DNA of 39,840 nucleotides, from assembly GCA_009784685.1 (NCBI GenBank), contig WRBF01000013.1, positions 1-39,840 on the forward strand, in the 5' to 3' direction. A program made the translations under genes and the position numbers. The DNA comes from Defluviitaleaceae bacterium. GTDB lineage: Bacteria > Bacillota > Clostridia > Lachnospirales > WRBF01. Of this stretch, positions 33,007 to 39,840 are shown piece by piece (position 1 is the first letter of the stretch; each line of letters starts with the position of its first letter). Under the pieces are notes generated by a model. That model was given only the letters and a program-made list of their open reading frames with translations, made no database searches and had not been told where the DNA came from.

Positions 33007-34767
33007 ATGAATACGAAAGTAAGGCAATGGGTTGATGAAATCGTTACCATGTGTGAACCGGATGAAATAGTTTGGATAACCGGTTCAAAAGAGCAGTATG
33101 ACAAGCTCTACGAAGAAGCGTGCAAAAGTGGCGAGCTTATAAAGCTTAACCAAGAAAAACATCCAAATTGCTATCTCCACAGATCAAGACAAAATGACGT
33201 AGCAAGAACCGAAGACAAGACATTTATTTGTTGCGACAACAAAGAAGATGCTGGTCCGACAAATAATTGGTGCGCCCCCGATGAAATGTATTCAAAACTT
33301 AAAAAGATTTACAAGGGTTCAATGAAAGGCAAAAAAATGTATCTTATTCCTTTTGCTATGGGCGTTGTTGGATCTAAATTCACAAAATATGGGATTGAGG
33401 CAAGCGACTCTATATATGTAGTTCTTAATATGGAGAAGATGGCTCGTGTGGGACAAGCTGCCCTTGACAAAATCAATGAAACAGGTGACTTTGTTAAATG
33501 CTTACATGCAAGTAAAGATGTAGACTTCGATGAAAGATATATAGCCCACTTCCCGCATGACAACACTATTTGGTCAATCAATTCCGCTTATGGCGGGAAT
33601 GCGCTTCTAAGTAAAAAGTGCTTTGCACTAAGAATTGCATCATGTAATGCACGAGATGAAGATTGGCTCGCAGAGCATATGCTCATTCTTGGGATTGAGA
33701 ACCCGCAAGGTGAAGTTAGCTATATAGCGGCTGCGTTCCCTTCTGCTTGTGGAAAGACGAACCTTGCTATGATTGTTCCTCCTGAATTATATGCCAAAAA
33801 AGGGTACAAAGTTTGGTGTGTTGGGGATGATATAGCCTGGATTAGAATCGGAGACGATGGAAGATTGTGGGCAATGAACGCAGAAAGTGGATTTTTTGGC
33901 GTTGCTCCGGGAACAAGCAGAAACTCTAACCCAAATATGCTTAAGACCCTTGAAAGTAATGCAATTTTTACAAACGTAGTACATAATCTTAACGACAACA
34001 CAATTTGGTGGGAAGGACTTCCAAACCCGCCTACAGATGCATTAGATTGGAAGAATGAAAAATGGAGTGTGGAAGATGGCACAAAGGGAGCTCATCCAAA
34101 TTCAAGATTTACCGTTAAAGCTGAGCAATGCCCTTGTATATCGAAAGAATTCGATAATCCTAATGGCGTGCCGCTTTCTGCTATAATATTCGGTGGTCGC
34201 CGTGCAAAAACATTCCCTCTTGTTCTTCAATCAAAAGACTGGGAGCATGGTGTATTTATTGGATCAATAATGGGTTCTGAAACTACTGCCGCCGCAACAA
34301 GTGCAGTTGGTGTTGTGAGGCGTGACCCAATGGCAATGCTGCCATTTTGTGGATACAATATGGCTGACTACTTCAACCATTGGTTAAACGTAGGTAAAAA
34401 GCTTACAAATCCGCCGAAGATATTTAATGTCAACTGGTTCAGAACAGATGATGACGGCAACTTTGTTTGGCCTGGATTCAGTGATAATATGAGAGTTCTC
34501 GACTGGATTATCCGGCGTTCAAATGATGTTGGAGAAGCGGAATTAACACCTATCGGCTTTGTTCCAACAGCTAGTGAAATTAACATTAACGAACTTAATG
34601 GCATAACAACTGACATTATCAAAAACCTTCTTTCACTGGATAACTCGCTCTGGAAAGAAGAAGTTAAAAACATTCAATCCTTCTATAATACCTTTGAAGG
34701 AAAAATTCCGGAGAGCCTCAAGAAGGCACTTTTGGAACTTGAAAAAGAGCTTAACACAAAAAATTAA
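33007..34767 (+). CDS. pckG: Phosphoenolpyruvate carboxykinase (GTP)
   Basis: It interconverts oxaloacetate plus GTP with PEP plus CO2 and GDP. In fermenters it may run toward CO2 fixation or gluconeogenesis. The 586-aa protein is of the GTP class: the P-loop reads FPSACGKTN with the reactive cysteine (about 245-253), unlike the GTGKTT-type loop of ATP enzymes. GDDIAWI and RRAKTFPL complete the metal and nucleotide sites. I chose the ATG at 33007, with AAAGGAG upstream; a TTG at 32989 would add six residues but overlaps that site. It lies 71 nt after PFOR, with a hairpin in between, and 40 nt before the acidic-tail secreted protein gene. Confidence 0.96.
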   Translation: MNTKVRQWVDEIVTMCEPDEIVWITGSKEQYDKLYEEACKSGELIKLNQEKHPNCYLHRSRQNDVARTEDKTFICCDNKEDAGPTNNWCAPDEMYSKLKKIYKGSMKGKKMYLIPFAMGVVGSKFTKYGIEASDSIYVVLNMEKMARVGQAALDKINETGDFVKCLHASKDVDFDERYIAHFPHDNTIWSINSAYGGNALLSKKCFALRIASCNARDEDWLAEHMLILGIENPQGEVSYIAAAFPSACGKTNLAMIVPPELYAKKGYKVWCVGDDIAWIRIGDDGRLWAMNAESGFFGVAPGTSRNSNPNMLKTLESNAIFTNVVHNLNDNTIWWEGLPNPPTDALDWKNEKWSVEDGTKGAHPNSRFTVKAEQCPCISKEFDNPNGVPLSAIIFGGRRAKTFPLVLQSKDWEHGVFIGSIMGSETTAAATSAVGVVRRDPMAMLPFCGYNMADYFNHWLNVGKKLTNPPKIFNVNWFRTDDDGNFVWPGFSDNMRVLDWIIRRSNDVGEAELTPIGFVPTASEININELNGITTDIIKNLLSLDNSLWKEEVKNIQSFYNTFEGKIPESLKKALLELEKELNTKN

Positions 34768-34807
34768 TGTATGGCTCAAATTTTAAATTAAACGGAGGCT
34801 AATAACT

Positions 34808-35434
34808 ATGAAAAAATTTACTGCTTTATTACTTGCTTTTGTAATGGTACTCGGCACAGCTTCAATTGCTATGGCTGCTGACGAGGTAACTGTTACTTTA
34901 AACGGCACTGCTGTTGTTTTCCCTGATGCACAACCAATCATTGATGCAAATGGTCGCACTTTAGTTCCTCTTCGCCCAATAGCTGATGCTTTGGAAATCG
35001 AAGTTGATTGGGATGCTGCTGAACGTGTAGCTACTTTTACTAGAACTATTGAAGAAGATGATGTTGTAATCGCTGAATCAGTAATTTTCACAATTGGTTC
35101 TGATGTTGCTGTACATCGTGTAGTAACTACTGTTGAAGATGAAGAAGACGAAGTCGAAGAAAATAATATCGCTATGGTTACTGAAGCTATTATCGACAAC
35201 GACCGTACTTTAGCTCCTGTTCGCTACTTAGTAGAAGCTTTAGGCTTTGAAGTAGATTGGGACGGCGCAACTCGTACAGTTTTAGTTTTCAACGAAGAAG
35301 CTGACGAAGTTGAAGATGATGAAGTTGAAGACGAAGACAACGGTTATGAAGATGACGACGAAGACGAAGATGATGATGAAGTTGCAGATGATGAAGTTGA
35401 AGACGAAGAAGATGATGAAGATGACGAAGAATAA
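34808..35434 (+). CDS. Secreted copper-amine-oxidase-N-like protein with acidic tail
   Basis: This 208-aa exported protein has a signal peptide ending at about AMA (21-23). Two half-repeats of the copper amine oxidase N-terminal-like fold follow: one with NGRTLVPLRPIADALEIEVDWD (given here as about 48-69) and one with a TLAPVRYLVEALGFEVDWD-like stretch (about 136-154). This domain is common in secreted Clostridial proteins and does not itself imply amine oxidase activity. Residues 162-208 form a tail with 37 Asp/Glu in 47 residues, ending at the stop. No anchor is visible. The tail could bind Ca2+ or other cations, or wall components; this is inference. The ATG at 34808 has GGAGG 9 nt upstream. 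A strong terminator follows at 35524-35555. Confidence 0.85.
   Translation: MKKFTALLLAFVMVLGTASIAMAADEVTVTLNGTAVVFPDAQPIIDANGRTLVPLRPIADALEIEVDWDAAERVATFTRTIEEDDVVIAESVIFTIGSDVAVHRVVTTVEDEEDEVEENNIAMVTEAIIDNDRTLAPVRYLVEALGFEVDWDGATRTVLVFNEEADEVEDDEVEDEDNGYEDDDEDEDDDEVADDEVEDEEDDEDDEE
35314..35409 (+). repeat. 24-bp perfect direct repeat in the acidic-tail coding region
   Basis: The same 24 bases (beginning AGATGATGAAGTTGAAGACG) occur at 35314-35337 and 35386-35409, in the same reading frame and 72 bases apart. They encode the DDEVEDE block of the acidic tail, suggesting the tail grew by duplication and may vary in length. Confidence 0.8.
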
Positions 35435-35523
35435 TTAAGTCGTCATGCAACATAACCATTGTTTTGAGCGAGTTAAGTGAGTTATTGAGTTATTTGTAAC
35501 AATTGAAGATTATATATATTAGA

Positions 35524-35555
35524 AAAAGGCTGTCCATTAGTTTGGACAGCCTTTT
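35524..35555 (+). terminator. Strong intrinsic terminator
   Basis: AAAAGGCTGTCCA (35524-35536) pairs perfectly with TGGACAGCCTTTT (35543-35555) around a 6-nt loop, ending in TTTT. It terminates the acidic-tail protein gene. Confidence 0.85.
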
Positions 35556-35580
35556 CGTGACATAATTACACTGTTATTCT

Positions 35581-35610
35581 TTGACTGTAAACTCTATTTC
35601 ATGATATAAT
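35581..35610 (+). promoter_or_regulatory. Promoter for the glycyl radical enzyme operon
   Basis: TTGACT (35581-35586), 18 nt and TATAAT (35605-35610), with an extended TGA before the -10 box, form a strong sigma-A promoter. It would start transcription near 35617. Confidence 0.7.
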
Positions 35611-35653
35611 TGATATTAATCTCACTAAAATTATTTAAAAGGCGGTGTTCCCT

Positions 35654-38029
35654 ATCAAACAACATATGAAAAGAATCGAATTCTTAAAAAGCCGAGTGCT
35701 TGATACAAAGCCTGAAATGGATCTAGAAAATGCATTGATTATGACAAAAAGCTTCAAAGAAACAGCAGGTGAACCCCTTTGCATCCAAAAGGCAAAAGCA
35801 TTCTATCGCCAATGCAATGAAAAAACTGTGACAATTTGGGATAAAGAACTGATAGTCGGTTGCTCCGGAAGCAAAATGAGGGGCGGCATACTTTGCGCTG
35901 ACACATGTTGGTCGATTCTTGATAATGAGCTTGATACAATTAGTACACGCCGATATGACCCGTTCCGTTTAACAGATGAAGACAAAAAGGTGTTTCTTGC
36001 AAAAATCAAACCTTTTTGGCAAGGGCGTTCAAGCCTTGAAGCATGGTATAAACAAATCCCGGAAGATACAAAATCCCTTCGAGACTGTGGTGTAATCTAT
36101 ATCGACAGAAAAGCTGTAAGAGGATTTGGAGAAACAACAGCGGGCTACAGTCAGGTAATTAACGAGGGACTTTTATCAATCTGTAAAGATATAGAACTTA
36201 GACGTTCAAAACTTGATGTAACAATTCCCGGAGATTATGAAAAAGACCGATACTTAGAATCAATGCTAATTTCAGCGAACGGAATAATTCGCTTGGCTGA
36301 AAGATATGGTGAAGAAGCAAAAAGACTTGCAGACCAAGAACAAGATTTATCAAGAAAATCAGAGCTTCTTGAAATTGCTGATGTATGCTCCCATGTTCCT
36401 AAATACCCTGCCAGGAATTTCAGAGAAGCGTTGCAATCCCTTTACCTTTATCAAATTTCTATATTTATGGAGCAAAACGCAGCAAGCTATAACCCCGGAA
36501 GGATGGATCAATACCTTTATCCGTATTACAAAAAAGATATCGAATCCGGAATTTTGACTGAAGATTTTGCACAGGAGCTTCTTAATTGTCTTTGGATTAA
36601 ATTTAGTGAGCCTTGCCTTTTTCAAGATGCACAAACGGCAGAATTTGCAGCGGGATATCCTATGTTCCAAAATGTTTGTGTTGGTGGCGTGGACAAGCAT
36701 GGTAAAGATGCCGTGAACCCTCTGTCTTTTCAAATTTTGCAGGCAACAATTGACACGCAGCTCTACCAACCGTCGCTGTCAGTGCGTTACAGCTTGGCGA
36801 AAAACCCAAACCTTTTCTTGCGCAAGGTCGTAGAACTTATAAAGCTTGGAACGGGATTCCCTGCATTTCATAATGATGACGGAGGAATCAAAATGCTCAT
36901 GAATAAAGGGATTCCACTTAAAGAAGCTTTAGACTGGAACCCTTGTGGCTGCGTTGAAACCAATCTTGAAGGTAAGCTTAGGCATTACACTGCCCTGGCA
37001 GACATAAATCTCGGCAGCATAATTGAGTTTGTTACATGCAATGGCAAAAACAAAAAAAGCGGGCTTACAATTGCGCCAAAAACCGGAGATCCAACTGACT
37101 TTAAAGCATTTGATGAATTTAAAAATGCTGTTAAATCGCAAATTTCTTATTGCATAAAAGCGGCGGTAAAAGGCAGTCATGTAATTGATGAAATTTGCCT
37201 TGATAGATTCGTTCCCACTCTCTCTTTGTCGTTTAAAGATTGCATTGAAAAGTGTATTGACTATGCAAGGGGTGGTGCAAAATATAACACAGGTAATGGC
37301 ATAATACTTATTGGTGTTGCGGATCTTATAAATAGCATCTCAGCTGTTAAGCATATAGTTTTTGATACTAGGGAAGCAACAATGGAAGAGCTTATAAATG
37401 CCGTTAATGCTGACTTCGTTGGATTTGAAGAAATCCACAAACTATGTCTAAATGCCCCTAAATATGGAAATGACGAAGATATAACAAACGAAATAGCCGG
37501 TGAATTTTTCACATTTATAGCTGATGAAGTAGAAAGCTATGAAAGCAAATTTGGGCGCATGACTCCTGGGATATTGCCTGTTTCCGGAAACACACCGTTC
37601 GGTATGGAAGTAGGTGCTTTGCCATCAGGAAGAAAAGCAGGCAAACCGCTTGCTGATGGAATAAGCCCTAGCGGAGGAACAGATTTTGAAGGTGCAGGTG
37701 CTGTCTTAAAGTCAGCGGCTAGCATACCGCATGAACGTTTTGTTCAAGGTACGCTTCTTAATATGAAAATAGAGCCGGATTTGTTAGAATCTGAAAATGG
37801 GATAACCCAGTTAATGTCACTTCTTAAAAGCATGTGCAGTTTGGGCGTTTTCCACGTACAGTTTAACGTTATAGACCGTGAAACACTTATTAAAGCGCAG
37901 GAAAACCCGGAGCAACACAAAGGCCTTCTTATTAGAGTTGCAGGATATACTGCCTACTTTACTGAACTTGGAAAAGATGTCCAAGATGAAATTATTGGCA
38001 GAACTTCCCATTCGGGTATAACCGCATGA
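35654..38029 (+). CDS. Glycyl radical enzyme (dehydratase/lyase/decarboxylase type), substrate unknown
   Basis: This is an oxygen-sensitive glycyl radical enzyme of about 790 aa. The active-site loop reads NPCGCVE, with the thiyl Cys encoded at 36950-36952 followed by the Cys-x-Glu pattern. This separates it from pyruvate formate-lyase (adjacent Cys-Cys) and places it with glycerol or hydroxyproline dehydratases, choline lyase and arylacetate decarboxylases. The C-terminal radical motif is RVAGYTAYF, with the Gly at 37943-37945. Counting from 35654 these are about Cys433 and Gly764, close to the spacing in glycerol dehydratase. The exact substrate is not resolved; no small HpdC-like subunit is nearby. 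The start is uncertain: AGGCGGTG ideally precedes an ATC at 35654, GTG 35645 overlaps that site and ATG 35666 is 18 nt away. Its stop overlaps the activase start by 4 nt. Confidence 0.88.
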   Translation: MKQHMKRIEFLKSRVLDTKPEMDLENALIMTKSFKETAGEPLCIQKAKAFYRQCNEKTVTIWDKELIVGCSGSKMRGGILCADTCWSILDNELDTISTRRYDPFRLTDEDKKVFLAKIKPFWQGRSSLEAWYKQIPEDTKSLRDCGVIYIDRKAVRGFGETTAGYSQVINEGLLSICKDIELRRSKLDVTIPGDYEKDRYLESMLISANGIIRLAERYGEEAKRLADQEQDLSRKSELLEIADVCSHVPKYPARNFREALQSLYLYQISIFMEQNAASYNPGRMDQYLYPYYKKDIESGILTEDFAQELLNCLWIKFSEPCLFQDAQTAEFAAGYPMFQNVCVGGVDKHGKDAVNPLSFQILQATIDTQLYQPSLSVRYSLAKNPNLFLRKVVELIKLGTGFPAFHNDDGGIKMLMNKGIPLKEALDWNPCGCVETNLEGKLRHYTALADINLGSIIEFVTCNGKNKKSGLTIAPKTGDPTDFKAFDEFKNAVKSQISYCIKAAVKGSHVIDEICLDRFVPTLSLSFKDCIEKCIDYARGGAKYNTGNGIILIGVADLINSISAVKHIVFDTREATMEELINAVNADFVGFEEIHKLCLNAPKYGNDEDITNEIAGEFFTFIADEVESYESKFGRMTPGILPVSGNTPFGMEVGALPSGRKAGKPLADGISPSGGTDFEGAGAVLKSAASIPHERFVQGTLLNMKIEPDLLESENGITQLMSLLKSMCSLGVFHVQFNVIDRETLIKAQENPEQHKGLLIRVAGYTAYFTELGKDVQDEIIGRTSHSGITA

Positions 38030-38775
38030 GTGAACGAGGAACGGTTTTAAGAATTGAAAAAACATCAATTCATGACGGTGATGGGCTTAGAACAGTTGTG
38101 TTTTTAAAGGGTTGTCCTTTAAAATGTAAATGGTGTTCGACACCGGAATCTCAATGCGTTGATATTGAACATAGTTATGGAAATATCATGACCGCTGACG
38201 AAGTCATTAAAGAAATTTCAAAAGATGAAATTTTCTACTTTCATTCCGGCGGCGGCATAACTATAAGCGGAGGAGAACCTTTGCTTCAAACGGATTTTAC
38301 TTCAAAAATTCTTCAAGAATCAAAAATAAGGGGAATAAATACAGCTATTGAGACAAGCATGTTCGGCAATTTCAGTGATATAAAGAAATTATTGCCACAT
38401 TTAGATACCATTTATGCTGATATAAAGCATATCAACAGCGATATCCATAAAGAATTTACAGCATCCGGTAACGAATTGATACTTGATAATATAAAGTCTG
38501 TTTCCGAAATTTTTAATGGCAATATAATTATACGTGTACCGCTTATTCCGACTTTTAACTTGAATATCGAAAATGCTAAAGGAATTGCCAAATTTTGCAA
38601 TGAACTTAATAAAATTAGCATGATTGAGCTTTTGCCCTATCATAGACTAGGCGTTGATACGTACCGCAAATTAGGTCTTGGGTATGATTTTTTTGATGTT
38701 AAAACCCCTTCCTGTCAAGAGGTTGAAGAATTTGCAAACATTATAACAAAATCAGGGTTCAAGGTGCTTTTTTAA
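38026..38775 (+). CDS. Glycyl radical enzyme activating enzyme (radical SAM)
   Basis: It should generate the glycyl radical on the enzyme encoded just upstream, using S-adenosylmethionine and a [4Fe-4S] cluster. The cluster motif is CPLKCKWC (Cys30, Cys34, Cys37), followed by STPESQ, and SGGGITISGGEPLLQ supplies the Gly-rich SAM-binding motif. At 249 aa it lacks the ferredoxin-like two-cluster insert that most activases of CxE-type glycyl radical enzymes carry after the CxxxCxxC loop. In size it resembles PflA, while CKWCSTPE resembles the dehydratase-type activases. The ATG overlaps the upstream stop (ATGA), so translation is probably coupled. Confidence 0.93.
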   Translation: MSERGTVLRIEKTSIHDGDGLRTVVFLKGCPLKCKWCSTPESQCVDIEHSYGNIMTADEVIKEISKDEIFYFHSGGGITISGGEPLLQTDFTSKILQESKIRGINTAIETSMFGNFSDIKKLLPHLDTIYADIKHINSDIHKEFTASGNELILDNIKSVSEIFNGNIIIRVPLIPTFNLNIENAKGIAKFCNELNKISMIELLPYHRLGVDTYRKLGLGYDFFDVKTPSCQEVEEFANIITKSGFKVLF

Positions 38776-38814
38776 AATTGTTAGGTTGTGTTCGATAATG
38801 ATCAAAAAGTACAT

Positions 38815-38843
38815 TTGACAAATACCGCATTAAGTGCTATTCT
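38815..38843 (+). promoter_or_regulatory. Promoter for the YczE-family gene
   Basis: TTGACA (38815-38820), 17 nt and TATTCT (38838-38843) form a good sigma-A promoter in the 156-nt gap after the activase gene. The membrane protein therefore probably has its own transcript. Confidence 0.6.
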
Positions 38844-38872
38844 TGACGTTGCTGCCAACTGATATTAACCCA

Positions 38873-38891
38873 ACTTTTCAAAATGAAAAGT
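38873..38891 (+). promoter_or_regulatory. Leader dyad of the YczE-family gene
   Basis: ACTTTTCA (38873-38880) and TGAAAAGT (38884-38891) form a perfect 8-bp inverted repeat with a 3-nt loop, about +23 to +42 of the predicted transcript. It may be an operator or a 5' hairpin. Confidence 0.4.
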
Positions 38892-38931
38892 GTAGACAAA
38901 AAATATAAATGCTTCATGCGGAGGGATTTTT

Positions 38932-39591
38932 ATCAAATCGTTTTTAGTGCGATTAATACGTCTTACTTTAGGGCTAACCCTGTGTTCAATAGGCATAGTC
39001 TTAACACTTAGAGCAAACATAGGCTATTCCCCTTGGGATGCCTTTCATGATGGTGTTGCGGGCACAACAGGAATGACAATCGGGATGGCATCTATAGTTG
39101 TTGGGATTGTAATCTTAGCTATTGTTGCGATTATGAAAGAAAAGCTCGGCTTAGGCACAATTCTTAACATGATACTCATTGGGTTTCAAATTGACTTCTT
39201 GCTTAATATTAACCTAATTCCTTTAGCAGATGGGCTGGTTATAGGTATTCCAATGCTTATTACCGGAATGCTAACAATAGGCTTTGGGTCTTATTTTTAT
39301 ATAGGTGCAGGTTTTGGAGCAGGACCTCGTGATAGTCTTATGGTAGTATTAATGCGCATTACAAAGAAATCAGCAGGCATTTGCCGTGCTACTGTCGAGT
39401 GCATGGCAGTTGTAGTTGGATGGTTATTAGGCGGAATGGTCGGCATAGGTACAGTTATAGCAGCGTTTGGCATAGGGCTATGTGTTCAAATAGCGTTTAG
39501 GATTCTTAAATTTGATGCTAAAGCCGTTGTGCATGAATCTTTGACTGATACATATAGGATCATCATTAAAAAAAGTAATGCCAAGCGTTAG
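38932..39591 (+). CDS. YczE/YitT-like integral membrane protein
   Basis: This is a polytopic membrane protein of about 219 aa with some five hydrophobic helices. It matches the YczE family in the N-terminal block LRANIGYSPWDAFHDG and the loop GFGAGPRDSLMV. The molecular role of the family is not established; a transport or accessory role in secondary metabolism or regulation has been suggested for relatives. The start is unusual: GGAGGG at 38920-38925 sits 6 nt before an ATC at 38932, which would begin MKSFLVRLIRLTLG, a very typical N-terminus for the family. The nearest conventional start, GTG at 38947, has no ribosome site and would remove the first five residues. It follows the glycyl radical enzyme pair but has its own promoter. 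Confidence 0.85.
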   Translation: MKSFLVRLIRLTLGLTLCSIGIVLTLRANIGYSPWDAFHDGVAGTTGMTIGMASIVVGIVILAIVAIMKEKLGLGTILNMILIGFQIDFLLNINLIPLADGLVIGIPMLITGMLTIGFGSYFYIGAGFGAGPRDSLMVVLMRITKKSAGICRATVECMAVVVGWLLGGMVGIGTVIAAFGIGLCVQIAFRILKFDAKAVVHESLTDTYRIIIKKSNAKR

Positions 39592-39720
39592 TGATGTTAA
39601 TCCAAGACTCCTGCGCTCTTTTATGGCTAAAATTAAATAAATTTCTTGTAGAAAAACAATACATGTAGGTTTGTCAAACATATGTTACATCACACCGAAT
39701 AAAAAACACCAAACGAAACC

Positions 39721-39840
39721 TACCGGGGTCAAGCGCCCGTGCGGCTGGTCGCAAAAGAAAGTCGCTTTTGCTGCTCGCTATGCAGCCTACTTGCCGGGGT
39801 TTGGGGCGGGAAGCCCCAAGGTCTTTAGTACTAAGGTTGA
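39721..39840. repeat. GC-rich hairpin-bearing stretch at the window edge, possible dispersed repeat
   Basis: Base composition changes sharply: 70 of these 120 bases are G or C, against 18 of 60 in 39601-39660. The stretch contains two perfect hairpins. GCAAAAG (39751-39757) pairs with CTTTTGC (39765-39771), and TTGGGGC (39801-39807) pairs with GCCCCAA (39813-39819). No open reading frame or known RNA is apparent. It continues beyond the window, so its identity is open. Confidence 0.4.

Noticed and set aside
1-39840. CRISPR array, tRNA/rRNA genes, phage or transposase genes
   Set aside because: No regularly spaced repeats, no cloverleaf or rRNA sequence, and no recognisable transposase, integrase or phage structural gene were seen.

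Overview
The window is AT-rich DNA of an anaerobic, endospore-forming, probably motile member of the Clostridia (Firmicutes). The evidence is spoIVB (sporulation checkpoint protease), a single-chain pyruvate:ferredoxin oxidoreductase, a glycyl radical enzyme with its activase, strong Gram-positive Shine-Dalgarno sites, TTG/GTG starts, c-di-GMP-type signalling proteins and a chemoreceptor. Nothing identifies the genus; a Lachnospiraceae-like lineage is a guess. I see no rRNA, tRNA, CRISPR array, phage or intact insertion sequence.

Layout. 1-323: intergenic DNA with a GC-rich hairpin element and the glyA terminator. 324-3799 (minus): one promoter appears to drive a 2-TM protein, an unknown 107-aa protein, a penicillin-binding D,D-carboxypeptidase and glyA. 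3874-5637 (minus): a type II-like L-asparaginase without a signal peptide, followed by a nitroreductase. 5896-9681 (plus): spoIVB, then a chemoreceptor with about six tandem HAMP-like units behind a possible sigma-28 promoter. 9770-13330 (minus): a PAS-GGDEF diguanylate cyclase and nicotinate phosphoribosyltransferase (pncB), each with its own promoter. 13420-14246 (plus): hup (HU) and rqcP. 14268-27522 (minus): fba, an LRR/DUF6273 lipoprotein, a P2-type cation ATPase, valS, a coiled-coil membrane protein, a small unknown protein, dcd, a small membrane protein and uvrA. A consensus promoter lies across the 3' end of uvrA and should start the dcd group. 27666-29071 (plus): a tandem HD-GYP protein behind a perfect consensus promoter. 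29435-34767 (plus): pyruvate:ferredoxin oxidoreductase and GTP-dependent PEP carboxykinase. 34808-35434: a secreted copper-amine-oxidase-N-like protein with a very acidic tail. 35581-38775: a glycyl radical enzyme and its overlapping activase. 38815-39591: a YczE-family membrane protein. 39721-39840: an abruptly GC-rich (70 of 120 bases), hairpin-bearing stretch that looks like the edge of a dispersed repeat.

How the genes fit together. fba, PFOR and PEPCK belong to fermentative central carbon metabolism at the PEP/pyruvate node. The glycyl radical enzyme adds an anaerobic C-C, C-O or C-N cleavage of unknown substrate. pncB, dcd, glyA, asparaginase, valS and uvrA are housekeeping. The diguanylate cyclase and the HD-GYP protein could make and remove cyclic dinucleotides.

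The most unusual observations are: (i) three genes whose good or only N-terminus falls on ATC-AAA or ATT-AAA instead of ATG-AAA, the clearest being the YczE gene; (ii) a CxE-type glycyl radical enzyme paired with an activase that lacks the ferredoxin insert; (iii) a poly-HAMP chemoreceptor; (iv) a tandem HD-GYP protein whose two halves both keep metal-ligand motifs; (v) a Ca-type ATPase with PETLP in M4 and loss of the M5 site-I glutamate; (vi) a secreted protein with a 47-residue tail containing 37 Asp/Glu and a perfect 24-bp direct repeat; (vii) spoIVB and hup-rqcP both separated from their usual sporulation-gene neighbours.
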